Positions 14,909 through 22,685 of a stretch of 23,115 bases of DNA are shown here, piece after piece. Source of the DNA: JBELHO01 sp042091375 (GTDB taxonomy: Bacteria > Pseudomonadota > Gammaproteobacteria > Enterobacterales > Alteromonadaceae); the NCBI GenBank assembly GCA_042091375.1, contig JBELHO010000053.1, forward strand, positions 1 to 23,115. Direction: 5' to 3'. The notes below the pieces were generated by a model. The model worked only from the letters and a program-made list of their open reading frames with translations, searched no databases and was not told where the DNA came from. Within the stretch, counting starts at the first letter, position 1; every line of letters starts with the position of its first letter. The position numbers were made by a program, and so were the translations under genes.

Positions 14909-17371
14909 TCAGGGTTTACTATCCAGAGGCTGATCCGATAAAAGATCTAAGCGCAAAGTATTTAACCTTCTGATCTCTGCATTAGTATGCTGGTCGAGTT
15001 GCTTTTTACCGGTAAAACCAAAGTTTGCACAAAGTTCGTTAATTGCTATCCGTTGTAATACCCTAGCGATCAAAAATGCCGCAACGCCACTGTCATAACA
15101 GGCAATGGTATCTATCAGCCAAAGGTGTAAATCGTGAAGACAAGGCAGTAACTGACGTTTGTTGTCGAGATAATCGGCAACTGATTTTTGCTGTTGACTA
15201 GTACACCCTAGCAAATCCTGCTTCGGCCATTGATTGATAATCTCAACAACTAAATGCGCTGACAATTGTTGATACTCAGCAGCTAAATAGAAGCTAAAAC
15301 TGCGATAAAACTGGCCAACTATTTGCTCAATTTGCACTTCTGCTCGGTGATTGAGCCCTTGCAGTAATAAGGCGGAATGTTCACCGCTTGATTTATCCCG
15401 AGTAAAACCCAGGCGTGCCACTTGATAACGGTTAGCAAACCAAAATGACATTAACTCTGTTGTTGCCGCGAAACTTGTCCCTAGGACGTCAATTTTCTCA
15501 GTCTTAGCGTAAATTTCAATCTCATTTAACAGCGTATTACCAATACCTAACCTTTGAAAACTAGGGTGAACAGCAATGCGCATGATCCGTAAATATCGAT
15601 AGTCAAAAGCGTTATCAATACCACTATAGCGATACAAGGATTGCGGTAAAAATTGATTGGCTAATTGTTTTTCAGACAGTGCGAATTGTGCAATATCAGT
15701 GGTTGATGCCTGCCCTTCAAGTAAAGTTAAAGCAACACCTAACACCTGATCGCGATAAAAACTAACAAAAACTCTCACCTGAGGATTGCTCAGTAATAGC
15801 TTTAAATCGCTTGGTGACGTCTGATAATGGGCAGTGACCAGTACCGCAAAAATATCAACCAATAAGCTTTCGTCACTTTGCAAAGTGTGTTGGCTGATCT
15901 GTTGGATCGCAACATCAGCTATCGCCCAGTCAGCGCTATCAAAACTCAGTGTTGATAATTTATCAGGCGATGACAGTAGAAAACAGTCAAAAACAAACCT
16001 TTCTAAAGGATCATTTTTAGCCCACCTGATCGGTTCATTAATATGTAATTCACTATGATCTGCATACATTTTCTGCAGTTTAGGTAAAAATTTGAGGGCA
16101 AACCCACCACCTGAGCCTTCATAGCCATGTAAAGTAGATGAAAATACTATGCGGTGATATACACTCAACAATTGGCTGAGTAAATGTATCGGAATGGCTG
16201 CCGCTTCATCAATCAGCAGCACAGTGGCTTGCTGTTTGCTTTTGAGCAACTGTTCAACAGGCACAAAAATCACCTGATGGTCCATATATGTAAACACCTG
16301 ATGGTGATAGTTGCCTTGCGGGCAACAATATTGCAGATGCTTAAAGAAAATAGTGAGCGCCCTTTGATGAGGAGCTGATACCAGAATTTTTTGTGGTTGC
16401 TTGGCACACAACATCAATTGTGCGCTGGCAATAGCTAACGCTGCTGATTTACCTCGGCCTCTATCTGCAGTTAACACTAGTGGTCGATTGCGATGACCTG
16501 ATACAACCTTCAAAATTGCCTTGACCGCAGTTTCTTGGCCTGCACTTAAACAACCAAGGGCTCTGTGTTTACTGTGCTCAAATGTCAATTGCCAACTATT
16601 GCTTACCGCTGTCGATGATGCGCTTTGCTTGGCTAAATCTAGCTGTGGCAGCGGGCTATCTGGTGATATAAACAAGACCTGATCATCAGCATATGCCTTG
16701 TTGAGCATTCGTTCGATAAAAACTGAATTGAACTTGTTATGGCGATCCGCCTGTGTCGTTGATGGACACAGCCAGATCATCACACCACCAGCCACCAGAG
16801 TCCCTGATAAAGCAGCAAATGCATCTGGATGAAAATCTGCATCGGCATAAAATAGCAACTCATTTTCTGTCCCTAAATAATGCCGATAGTTGCTTTTGGC
16901 TACTGCTTCGCGATCAAAAAAATCATTGCCCCACGCTTGCCAGCGGCAGTGCTGTTGGTAACTATTATTGGTCTTGCTATTGACGTTGCTATCGACGTTG
17001 CTGTTGCTATCAGCGTTGGTGTTGCTATTGACGTTGTTGTTGCTATTACTGTTGCTATTGGTCTTGCTAATGGCGTTGCTATTACTATTGCTATTGGCGT
17101 TGGTGTTGCTATTGGTCTTGCTGATGGCTTTGCTATTACTGTTGCTATTGGCGTTGGTGTTGCTATTGGTCTTGCTATTGGCGTTGCTATTGCTATTAGC
17201 AAAATGATCAATTAAGCACTTAGCAACCTGATTAGACCAAGGCAAAGGACCTTTTAAAATCACTAATCGACGTTGCCCAGTGGTTAATAATTGTTGCTTA
17301 GTGGCGAAGAACCACTGACAAATTTTATCTATTTGCATGGCAAGGCTAATGTTTTGATCACAATTTAACAT
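14909..17371 (-). CDS. tmcA: tRNA(Met) cytidine acetyltransferase
   Basis: TmcA uses acetyl-CoA and ATP to form N4-acetylcytidine at the wobble base of elongator tRNA-Met. Order: N-terminal DUF1726-like domain, RNA helicase-like ATPase with Walker A ADRGRGKSAA (about 303-310) and Walker B LLIDEAAAIPIHLL, then STLHGYEGSGGGFALKFLPK, the GNAT domain (LRIMRIAVHPSFQRLGIGNTLL), and a C-terminal tRNA-binding tail. About 820 residues against 671 in E. coli; roughly 80 of the extra residues are an Asn/Ser-rich insertion (58-137) inside the N-terminal domain. I start at the ATG 17369-17371; a TTG four codons upstream is possible. Neither has a strong ribosome site. The catalytic regions look intact, so it is probably active. 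Confidence 0.93.
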   Translation of the reverse strand: MLNCDQNISLAMQIDKICQWFFATKQQLLTTGQRRLVILKGPLPWSNQVAKCLIDHFANSNSNANSKTNSNTNANSNSNSKAISKTNSNTNANSNSNSNAISKTNSNSNSNNNVNSNTNADSNSNVDSNVNSKTNNSYQQHCRWQAWGNDFFDREAVAKSNYRHYLGTENELLFYADADFHPDAFAALSGTLVAGGVMIWLCPSTTQADRHNKFNSVFIERMLNKAYADDQVLFISPDSPLPQLDLAKQSASSTAVSNSWQLTFEHSKHRALGCLSAGQETAVKAILKVVSGHRNRPLVLTADRGRGKSAALAIASAQLMLCAKQPQKILVSAPHQRALTIFFKHLQYCCPQGNYHHQVFTYMDHQVIFVPVEQLLKSKQQATVLLIDEAAAIPIHLLSQLLSVYHRIVFSSTLHGYEGSGGGFALKFLPKLQKMYADHSELHINEPIRWAKNDPLERFVFDCFLLSSPDKLSTLSFDSADWAIADVAIQQISQHTLQSDESLLVDIFAVLVTAHYQTSPSDLKLLLSNPQVRVFVSFYRDQVLGVALTLLEGQASTTDIAQFALSEKQLANQFLPQSLYRYSGIDNAFDYRYLRIMRIAVHPSFQRLGIGNTLLNEIEIYAKTEKIDVLGTSFAATTELMSFWFANRYQVARLGFTRDKSSGEHSALLLQGLNHRAEVQIEQIVGQFYRSFSFYLAAEYQQLSAHLVVEIINQWPKQDLLGCTSQQQKSVADYLDNKRQLLPCLHDLHLWLIDTIACYDSGVAAFLIARVLQRIAINELCANFGFTGKKQLDQHTNAEIRRLNTLRLDLLSDQPLDSKP
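16961..17200 (-). repeat. Hexanucleotide/54-bp repeat tract inside tmcA
   Basis: About 240 bp of hexamers (AATAGC, AATACC, AACGCC and AAGACC variants read on the minus strand) encode alternating Asn with Ser, Ala, Thr or Val. A higher-order unit of 18 residues (KTNSNTNANSNSNSKAIS and variants) recurs two to three times, with Lys-Thr at an exact 18-residue period. Length change by whole hexamers keeps the reading frame. Several frames on both strands are open here only because the repeat has no stop codons. Confidence 0.95.
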
Positions 17372-17650
17372 ATAGTTTAACAAAACTATATTTTTCTAAC
17401 ACTAAGGACTGTTGATTTTTTGTGAGGTGTCCTATTACTTATTACTGCTTGTGACTAACAAAATAACAACAATTAACATTAACTAAACTTTTACCGTAAA
17501 GCGCTTTAGCCAATGATCATTTCACAATAGATCAACGTATAAGATTTGTGGCCGTCAAAAATTCGAATAAGTCATTTGAAAAAGTCTTTTTTGTTGGCTA
17601 TTTTTTAATTAAATGGTCTATTTTCAATCAATATATGAGCTGTAAAATAT

Positions 17651-17863
17651 ATGAGCTATAAAGAAGACGATAGTTTAACTGATGGAATAGAAGAGAGCAC
17701 CGAGATTGGCGATATTAGTAATGAAGGTACTCAGCCAACAGTAGAAACTGATCTCGATATCACCGAGGTCAATGATCACGATACGGGGGTGAGAAAACGC
17801 ATCGATGATTTGCTTGAACAGAAGCGACTTAAAAAGTTACTTGATGACAGTGATGATTGGTGA
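17651..17863 (+). CDS. Small acidic protein, PA3496-like
   Basis: A 70-residue, very acidic protein with a disordered-looking N-terminal part rich in Asp, Glu, Thr and Ser and a basic-acidic helical tail, VRKRIDDLLEQKRLKKLLDDSDDW. The tail resembles the R[RK]RI[ED]xxLEEKRL end of the PA3496 family (putative envelope-integrity protein) as I recall it; the assignment rests on that tail only. Cytoplasmic; function unknown. No good ribosome binding site is visible. The start context ATATATGAGCT is duplicated 16 bp upstream (17631-17641), giving an overlapping 8-codon frame (17635-17661). It is on the same strand as pdxH, 122 bp upstream, but an inverted repeat between them suggests separate control. 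Confidence 0.6.
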   Translation: MSYKEDDSLTDGIEESTEIGDISNEGTQPTVETDLDITEVNDHDTGVRKRIDDLLEQKRLKKLLDDSDDW

Positions 17864-17905
17864 CCAGATATCTATTTTTCAATGTAATGCTGGTTTTTAA
17901 GTAGA

Positions 17906-17924
17906 ACATTTATTCAATAAATGT
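17906..17924. promoter_or_regulatory. Perfect 9-bp inverted repeat upstream of pdxH
   Basis: ACATTTATT-c-AATAAATGT, about 60 bp before the pdxH start and 43 bp after the stop of the small acidic gene. It could be an operator for pdxH; it has no T-tract on the plus strand, so a terminator is unlikely. Confidence 0.45.
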
Positions 17925-17985
17925 CATGGGGTTAGCTTAAAAAACTGCTAAACTATTGCAGCTGTTCACTACACAAGGTCGTTTT

Positions 17986-18639
17986 ATGACATTTTTGCAA
18001 AAAATTCGCTGTTTATTAACCTTTGGCCAAGGTGTCTCCCTCCCATTACCTACCATTTCTGAAAATACTGATCCTTTGCAACTATTTTCACAATGGTTTG
18101 AAGATGCGCAAAAATCTGGTGTGGTATTGCCCGAATCCATGTCAGTGAGTAGTTGTGATGCGCAAGGCCAGCCCAGTTCTCGTATGGTTTTATTAAAAGA
18201 TCACGACCAACAAGGTTTTGTATTTTACACCAACTATCACAGTAGAAAGAGTCAAGAGCTAGAGCATAACAACAAAGTCGCATTACTCTTTCATTGGAAC
18301 GTTTTGCAACGGCAAGTACGCATTGAGGGTGAAGTAGAAAAAGTAGCTGCTGATACATCCGCAGCTTACTTTCAAAGTCGAGATCGAGGTAGTCAAATTG
18401 GCGCTTGGGCTTCTCGACAAAGCGAAAAAATCACCAAAACAGATCAGCTGTCACAGGCATTTCAACAATTAAACGACAAATTTGCTGATCAACAAGTGCC
18501 TTATCCCAAATTTTGGGGAGGCTGGCGAGTCAAACCAAAGCACATTGAGTTTTGGCAAGGTCGAGCTAGCCGTCTGCACGATCGTATTTGCTTTGAAAAA
18601 CACAACCAACAATGGCATCAGTATAAACTTCAGCCTTGA
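17986..18639 (+). CDS. pdxH: Pyridoxamine 5'-phosphate oxidase
   Basis: PdxH oxidises pyridoxine or pyridoxamine 5'-phosphate to pyridoxal 5'-phosphate using FMN and oxygen, in the cytosol. The 217-residue product matches the family length. Conserved blocks include SSRMVLLKDHDQQGFVFYTNYHSRKSQEL (FMN phosphate site), ALLFHWNVLQRQVRIEGEVEK, YFQSRDRGSQIGAWASRQSEKI and FWGGWRVKPKHIEFWQGRASRLHDR (substrate site). I choose the ATG at 17986 because AAGG lies 7 nt upstream; a frame opening at 17956 has no such site. The N terminus differs from E. coli (KIRCLLTFGQGVSLPLP before DPLQLFSQWF). A hairpin terminator begins 5 nt after the stop. The gene converges with oadGAB. Confidence 0.95.
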   Translation: MTFLQKIRCLLTFGQGVSLPLPTISENTDPLQLFSQWFEDAQKSGVVLPESMSVSSCDAQGQPSSRMVLLKDHDQQGFVFYTNYHSRKSQELEHNNKVALLFHWNVLQRQVRIEGEVEKVAADTSAAYFQSRDRGSQIGAWASRQSEKITKTDQLSQAFQQLNDKFADQQVPYPKFWGGWRVKPKHIEFWQGRASRLHDRICFEKHNQQWHQYKLQP

Positions 18640-18643
18640 TCGC

Positions 18644-18676
18644 CAAGCACTTAAATAATATCTATTTAAGTGCTTG
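18644..18676. terminator. Bidirectional hairpin between pdxH and oadB
   Basis: A perfect 14-bp stem (CAAGCACTTAAATA / TATTTAAGTGCTTG) with a 5-nt loop, starting 5 nt after the pdxH stop and ending 45 nt before the oadB stop. The tail on the plus strand is TATTATTT, a weak T-tract. Its site between converging genes supports a shared terminator. Confidence 0.75.
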
Positions 18677-18721
18677 TATTATTTGCAATAACTATAAGCA
18701 ACAGCTATTGCTGGTTTACAA

Positions 18722-19852
18722 TTAAGCGCCAACTAAAGCTAATAATATACCAGCTGCCACAGCAGAGCCGAGTACACCAGCAACATTAGGGCCCATCGCA
18801 TGCATTAACAAGAAATTGTGTGGATTGGCCTCTAAGCCAACTTTATTGGCGACACGAGCGGCCATAGGCACCGCTGAGACACCCGCAGCGCCGATCAGTG
18901 GATTGACCTTTTCAGATGACAATTTATTCATTAACTTAGCCATTAACACCCCCGCCGCGGTGCCAATAGAAAAAGCCACAGCGCCCAGCGCTAAAATACC
19001 CAGTGTTTTAGTATTTAAAAACGCTTCTGCACTGAGTTTTGAGCCGACACCTAAGCCTAAAAAGATAGTGACAATATTAATTAATTCATTCTGTGCAGTA
19101 GAGCTGAGGCGATCCACCACACCACATTCTTTCATTAAATTCCCTAAACAAAACATACCGACTAAAGGCGTTGCCGCTGGAAGAAAGAAAATGGTCATCA
19201 ACAGTACACCTAATGGGAATACTACTTTTTCTACTTTGCTGACATGACGCAGTTGTGCCATTTCAATTTTACGTTCAGCTTCGGTAGTTAACAAACGCAT
19301 AATTGGCGGCTGAATAATAGGCACTAATGCCATATAGGAATATGCCGCCACGGCAATGGCTCCTAATAACTCAGGTGCTAATTTAGATGCTAAAAATATC
19401 GCTGTTGGCCCATCTGCACCACCTATAATAGCGATTGCCGAGGCATCTTGCATAGAAAATTCAAGACCAATGACATTTAAACCAATAGCACCAAACAAGG
19501 TAGCAAAGATACCAAATTGCGCCGCAGCCCCTAAAAACAATGTTTTAGGGTTGGCGATTAAAGCACCGAAGTCGGTCATAGCCCCTACCCCCATAAAAAT
19601 TAATAGAGGAAAAATACCGGTATCAATGCCCGCATAGTAAATATAGTGTAACAACCCACCCACTTCAGAAAAGCCAGCCAGCGGTATATTAGTTAAAATA
19701 GCCCCAAATCCCATGGGTAGTAATAATAAAGGTTCAAATTTTCTTGCGATAGCCAGATAGAGTAGACCGCAGCCTACTACCATCATAATAATTTGACCTA
19801 ATTCGAAGTTGGCTAAGCCCGTTGACTGCCACAATGTAAGTAAAGACGTCAT
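18722..19852 (-). CDS. oadB: Sodium-pumping oxaloacetate decarboxylase, beta subunit
   Basis: OadB is the integral membrane subunit that decarboxylates carboxybiotin and exports sodium. The 376 residues are highly hydrophobic, with about nine to eleven membrane segments. GGADGPTAIFLASKLAPELLGAIAVAAYSYMALVPIIQPPIMRLLTTEAERKI, with its conserved Asp near the sodium site, marks the family, as do GVGAMTDFGALIANPKTLFLGAAAQFG and the end GPNVAGVLGSAVAAGILLAL. ATG at 19850-19852 is preceded by AGGTGA, 8 bp after the oadA stop. Third gene of oadGAB, at the inner membrane. Methylmalonyl-CoA decarboxylase beta subunits are similar, but the neighbouring alpha subunit decides for oxaloacetate. Confidence 0.95.
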   Translation of the reverse strand: MTSLLTLWQSTGLANFELGQIIMMVVGCGLLYLAIARKFEPLLLLPMGFGAILTNIPLAGFSEVGGLLHYIYYAGIDTGIFPLLIFMGVGAMTDFGALIANPKTLFLGAAAQFGIFATLFGAIGLNVIGLEFSMQDASAIAIIGGADGPTAIFLASKLAPELLGAIAVAAYSYMALVPIIQPPIMRLLTTEAERKIEMAQLRHVSKVEKVVFPLGVLLMTIFFLPAATPLVGMFCLGNLMKECGVVDRLSSTAQNELINIVTIFLGLGVGSKLSAEAFLNTKTLGILALGAVAFSIGTAAGVLMAKLMNKLSSEKVNPLIGAAGVSAVPMAARVANKVGLEANPHNFLLMHAMGPNVAGVLGSAVAAGILLALVGA

Positions 19853-19860
19853 TAAATCAC

Positions 19861-21633
19861 CTATGCCAATGTCAACAGTGCTTCACCCACTGCCACTGAA
19901 TCACCTTCTTTAATATTGACGGCCACAATCTCACCTGCAGTCACTGCCCGAATTTCAGTTTCCATTTTCATTGCTTCCATAATGATCACCACTTCACCGA
20001 CTTCAACTTGTTGACCTTGACTGACCAGCACCTTATAAATATTACCCGCCAAAGGTGCATCCAAACTTTGCCCTGGCAATGTTACTGACGATCCATTACT
20101 TGCTGATTGGTTTACCACTGGCGTTATGTTATCAATGGAGCCGCCTGGAGCAACAATGACATCAAATACTTTACCGTCGACGCTTACCGCGTAATTTTCA
20201 GCTTGGTGAGTAGCCTTTTCAACAGTAACTGGTGTTGCTGTTGGTTTTGTTGGCAATGGCTCAAATGCATCAGGGTTGTGTCTATTTTCTAAAAACTTTA
20301 GTCCTATTTGCGGAAATAACGCATAGGTGAGCACATCGTCAATCACTTCATTGGCTAAGCTTATGTCTTTCTCTTTAGCAATAGTGGCTAATTCACTGGT
20401 TAAATTATCAAGTTCAGGTGCTAACAGATCCGCTGGTCGACAAGTAATAGCTTGTTGTCCATCTAAAACCCGTGCCTGCAATTCAGCATCGACCTCATCG
20501 GCAGTTGCACCATATTCGCCTTTTAATACCCCAGCGGTTTCTTTGGTAATGGTTTTGTAGCGCTCACCGGTTAATACATTTAACACCGCTTGGGTGCCAA
20601 CAATTTGAGAGGTAGGAGTAACCAATGGGATGTAACCAAGTTCTTTTCTTACTTTCGGTATTTCAGTTAATACTTGATCTAACTTGTCTGCTGCACCTTG
20701 CTCTTTCAACTGGCTTTCCATATTTGTCAACATACCGCCTGGTACTTGTGCTAACAAAATACGTGCATCTATGCCTTTTAAGCTGCCTTCAAACTTAGCA
20801 TACTTTTCTCTGACGTCTCTAAAATAACTCGCCACTTCGGCAAGCTTAGCCAAATCTAGCCCAGTATCTCTGTCCCTGCCTTCAACAATGGAAACAATAG
20901 TTTCTGTCGCCGAATGGCCATAAGTCATACTCATTGATGAAATCGAGGTGTCGATAACATCGATGCCACTGTCAATAGCTTTCATATGGGTAGCTACGCT
21001 TAAACCTGTTGTGGCGTGACAATGCAATGCTATCGGTAAGGAAACGGTTTGTTTTAATCGAGTAATTAATTGTTCTGCATCATAAGGCTTTAACAAACCC
21101 GCCATGTCTTTAATACACAAAGAGTGGGCACCCATATCTTCTATTTGCTTAGCCATGGTCAACCAACCATCTAAGGTATGCACTGGACTTTCAGTGAAAC
21201 TCAGTGTGCCTTGAGCATGAGCACCAACGTTTACTGCTGCTTTAATCGCGGTTTGTAAGTTTCTGACATCATTCATTGCATCAAAAATACGAAACACATC
21301 AATGCCATTAACGTGTGCACGCTCAACAAATTTTTCCACAACATCGTCGGCATAATGGCGATAACCCAATATATTTTGACCGCGAAATAACATTTGCTGT
21401 TTAGTTTTAGGCATGGCTTTTTTCAAAGCGCGTATACGCTCCCAAGGATCTTCACCTAAATAACGAATACAAGAATCAAATGTTGCACCACCCCATGACT
21501 CTATTGACCAATAACCAATATCATCTAATTTGGCAGCAATAGGTAACATATCTTCTAAGCGAAGTCTGGTAGCTAATAACGATTGATGACCATCTCGTAA
21601 GACGACCTCAGTAATACCTAATGATTGCGACAT
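19861..21633 (-). CDS. oadA: Oxaloacetate decarboxylase, alpha subunit (biotin-dependent)
   Basis: OadA carries the carboxyltransferase domain (about 1-260; TEVVLRDGHQSLLATRLR, metal-binding HCHATTG), a conserved PYC/OadA domain (about 270-470) and a C-terminal biotinyl domain (about 515-590) with the target lysine K556 in EAMKMETEI. It transfers the carboxyl of oxaloacetate to biotin, giving pyruvate; OadB then releases CO2 and pumps sodium. Length 590 matches the family. A Pro/Thr/Ala-rich linker (about 455-480) separates the domains. ATG 21631-21633, with GGAA about 9 nt upstream and 12 bp after the oadG stop. In marine Alteromonadales this complex commonly contributes to the sodium-motive force alongside Na-NQR (established knowledge, not seen here). 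Confidence 0.97.
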   Translation of the reverse strand: MSQSLGITEVVLRDGHQSLLATRLRLEDMLPIAAKLDDIGYWSIESWGGATFDSCIRYLGEDPWERIRALKKAMPKTKQQMLFRGQNILGYRHYADDVVEKFVERAHVNGIDVFRIFDAMNDVRNLQTAIKAAVNVGAHAQGTLSFTESPVHTLDGWLTMAKQIEDMGAHSLCIKDMAGLLKPYDAEQLITRLKQTVSLPIALHCHATTGLSVATHMKAIDSGIDVIDTSISSMSMTYGHSATETIVSIVEGRDRDTGLDLAKLAEVASYFRDVREKYAKFEGSLKGIDARILLAQVPGGMLTNMESQLKEQGAADKLDQVLTEIPKVRKELGYIPLVTPTSQIVGTQAVLNVLTGERYKTITKETAGVLKGEYGATADEVDAELQARVLDGQQAITCRPADLLAPELDNLTSELATIAKEKDISLANEVIDDVLTYALFPQIGLKFLENRHNPDAFEPLPTKPTATPVTVEKATHQAENYAVSVDGKVFDVIVAPGGSIDNITPVVNQSASNGSSVTLPGQSLDAPLAGNIYKVLVSQGQQVEVGEVVIIMEAMKMETEIRAVTAGEIVAVNIKEGDSVAVGEALLTLA

Positions 21634-21645
21634 CTTTTAAAATTC

Positions 21646-21918
21646 CTATTGATTATTGGTGTGTTGTTTGCGGTAGGTTGATACAGCTGAACTGATGGCT
21701 GCAACAACACTCGGCGATAAGGTATCGGCAGACTGAGCATTTTTTGTGGTAGATACCACCGGCTTTTTCAAAACAATGGGGTCGGGAAACACAATCGCCA
21801 ATTTTTTTAAAACAAGATTGATAAAGATCACTAAAATACCCAAAAAAACAAAAACAAAAACCATACCGGCTAACATCAATGTAGCCGCTTGACTAAATAG
21901 CTGGGTTAAATTGTCCAT
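21646..21918 (-). CDS. oadG: Oxaloacetate decarboxylase, gamma subunit
   Basis: A 90-residue protein with one N-terminal membrane helix (TLMLAGMVFVFVFLGILVIFINLVL, about 12-36), a Pro/Thr/Lys-rich linker and a short helical tail (SVVAAISSAVSTYRKQH). OadG anchors the alpha subunit to OadB and binds the zinc that helps carboxyl transfer; the usual C-terminal zinc-binding His residues are only thinly represented here (KQHTNNQ). ATG with GGAAG about 6 nt upstream. First gene of the operon; its leader region carries several palindromes. Small size and position make the assignment secure. Confidence 0.93.
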   Translation of the reverse strand: MDNLTQLFSQAATLMLAGMVFVFVFLGILVIFINLVLKKLAIVFPDPIVLKKPVVSTTKNAQSADTLSPSVVAAISSAVSTYRKQHTNNQ

Positions 21919-22058
21919 TAATCTTCCAATTGTTTAAAAAAATATCATATTAGAATAATCACTCCAATAACCTAAATGCAAATGTTTTTTGCTGTTTCAT
22001 AAAAAAAAATATTAATCAATAGATAAAACCCATAAAAAAATGCTTTTATTCTATAATT

Positions 22059-22080
22059 TTGCATGATGATTCACATGCAA
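22059..22080. promoter_or_regulatory. Inverted repeat TTGCATG-N8-CATGCAA upstream of oadG
   Basis: Perfect 7-bp arms with an 8-nt spacer, 140-160 bp before the oadG ATG. It could be an operator of the oad operon. Regulator not identifiable. Confidence 0.45.
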
Positions 22081-22097
22081 TAATTAAAATATACATA

Positions 22098-22160
22098 TTG
22101 TATACAAAATATATCGCTAAATTATGTTGAACTAAAAGGTAATTTTATTTTTTGTATACA
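22098..22160. promoter_or_regulatory. Paired GntR-type palindromes
   Basis: TTGTATACAA (22098-22107) and TGTATACA (22153-22160) lie 54 bp apart, about five helical turns. The first fits the TnGTnnACnA pattern of GntR/FadR-subfamily operators. They lie 180-240 bp upstream of oadG. A gene for such a regulator is not in the window. Confidence 0.5.
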
Positions 22161-22292
22161 TTATACTAAAAATCACCCTATTCATTTTTATGCATAAAGA
22201 ATTAATATTTTTACTCGGTTATCAAGCAGTAGAATTAGTGTATTAACCAGACAATATCTCTATTTGTGCTAACCGATCAAACTGCTTATCAC

Positions 22293-22358
22293 CATTAACA
22301 TTGACATTAACATTGCCATCAACATTGACATCAACATTGCCATTAATATTGGTATTAA
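22293..22358. repeat. Degenerate hexanucleotide tandem repeat
   Basis: Eleven hexamers, mainly CATTAA, CATTGA, CATTGC and CATCAA, ending in TATTGG TATTAA. Read on the minus strand as codons they give alternating Asn/Asp with Val/Gly, the same style as the tract inside tmcA. It is not within any plausible gene. Confidence 0.9.
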
Positions 22359-22369
22359 TACTGTGTAAA

Positions 22370-22499
22370 AGTCGAACCTACGACCGCTTAATTCTTAACT
22401 CTTAACTTTTTACTTTTTACTTTTTACTTTTTATAAAGGGGGGGATTATTTTTTCGCAGCCAGCTTAGACTCGACAAACCAGCTATCCAGCAATAGCTT
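22370..22499 (-). pseudogene. tRNA-Arg-like relic, copy C (most decayed)
   Basis: On the minus strand, GCTGGATAG (D-arm-like) and CTGGCTGCGAA (anticodon-loop-like) at 22453-22499 are followed by an AT-rich block and heptamers. Then comes CGGTCGTAGGTTCGACT (22370-22386), a variable-loop/T-arm end with one mismatch to copy A. The acceptor stem and CCA are lost. Confidence 0.55.
22406..22433. repeat. Heptamer repeat (CTTTTTA)x4
   Basis: Four exact CTTTTTA units at 22406-22433. The equivalent site in the second copy of the duplication has three, one imperfect (22693-22713). It splits the tRNA-like relics between anticodon and variable loop. Confidence 0.9.
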
Positions 22500-22685
22500 T
22501 TCCAGTTTTGCATTACCTTGCCTGTTTTGTCTTTTGCTAATTTTTATTGCTTTTTATTGCCAACCCTAAGCAGCTGAAATCACTTAAACAACTTAAATCA
22601 CTTTTCATCAAGCAAAAAAAAACCAACATTGCTGTTGGTTTTATTTTACTAATATGGCGGACGCGGCAGGAGTCGAACCTGCGAC
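22421..22685. repeat. 265-bp direct repeat, copy 1
   Basis: Identical base for base to 22701-22965, at a 280-bp period with 15 bp between copies. The unit carries, on the minus strand, the T-arm and acceptor end of a tRNA-Arg, a terminator, a spacer, and a degenerate D-arm/anticodon piece. Confidence 0.97.
22613..22642 (-). terminator. Terminator downstream of tRNA-like relic B
   Basis: On the minus strand AAAACCAACA and TGTTGGTTTT form a 10-bp stem with a 4-nt loop, running into eight or nine T residues. It lies 13-20 nt after the CCA end of relic B, the usual place for a tRNA operon terminator. Confidence 0.85.

Larger units (their letters stand above)
21919..22654. other. Long AT-rich intergenic region upstream of oadG
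   Basis: No protein gene. From left to right it holds the oadG leader, an inverted repeat TTGCATG-8-CATGCAA (22059-22080), two TGTATACA palindromes (22099-22106, 22153-22160), a hexamer tract (22293-22358), the 3' remnant of a tRNA-Arg-like gene (22370-22387), a heptamer tract (22406-22433) and most of the first copy of the 265-bp repeat. No confident promoter could be placed. Confidence 0.6.

Noticed and set aside
16880..17215. Long hydrophobic frames on both strands (Val/Ile/Ala/Gly- or Leu-rich) over the tmcA repeat
   Set aside because: They arise because the hexamer repeat has no stop codons in any frame; only the frame continuous with TmcA domains is real.
17956..17985. Longer pdxH start
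   Set aside because: The ATG at 17986 has a better ribosome site (AAGG at 7 nt), and the extra ten residues are not family-like.
22293..22358. Possible CRISPR array or iterons
   Set aside because: Unit is only 6 bp, degenerate, with no spacers and no rep or cas genes.
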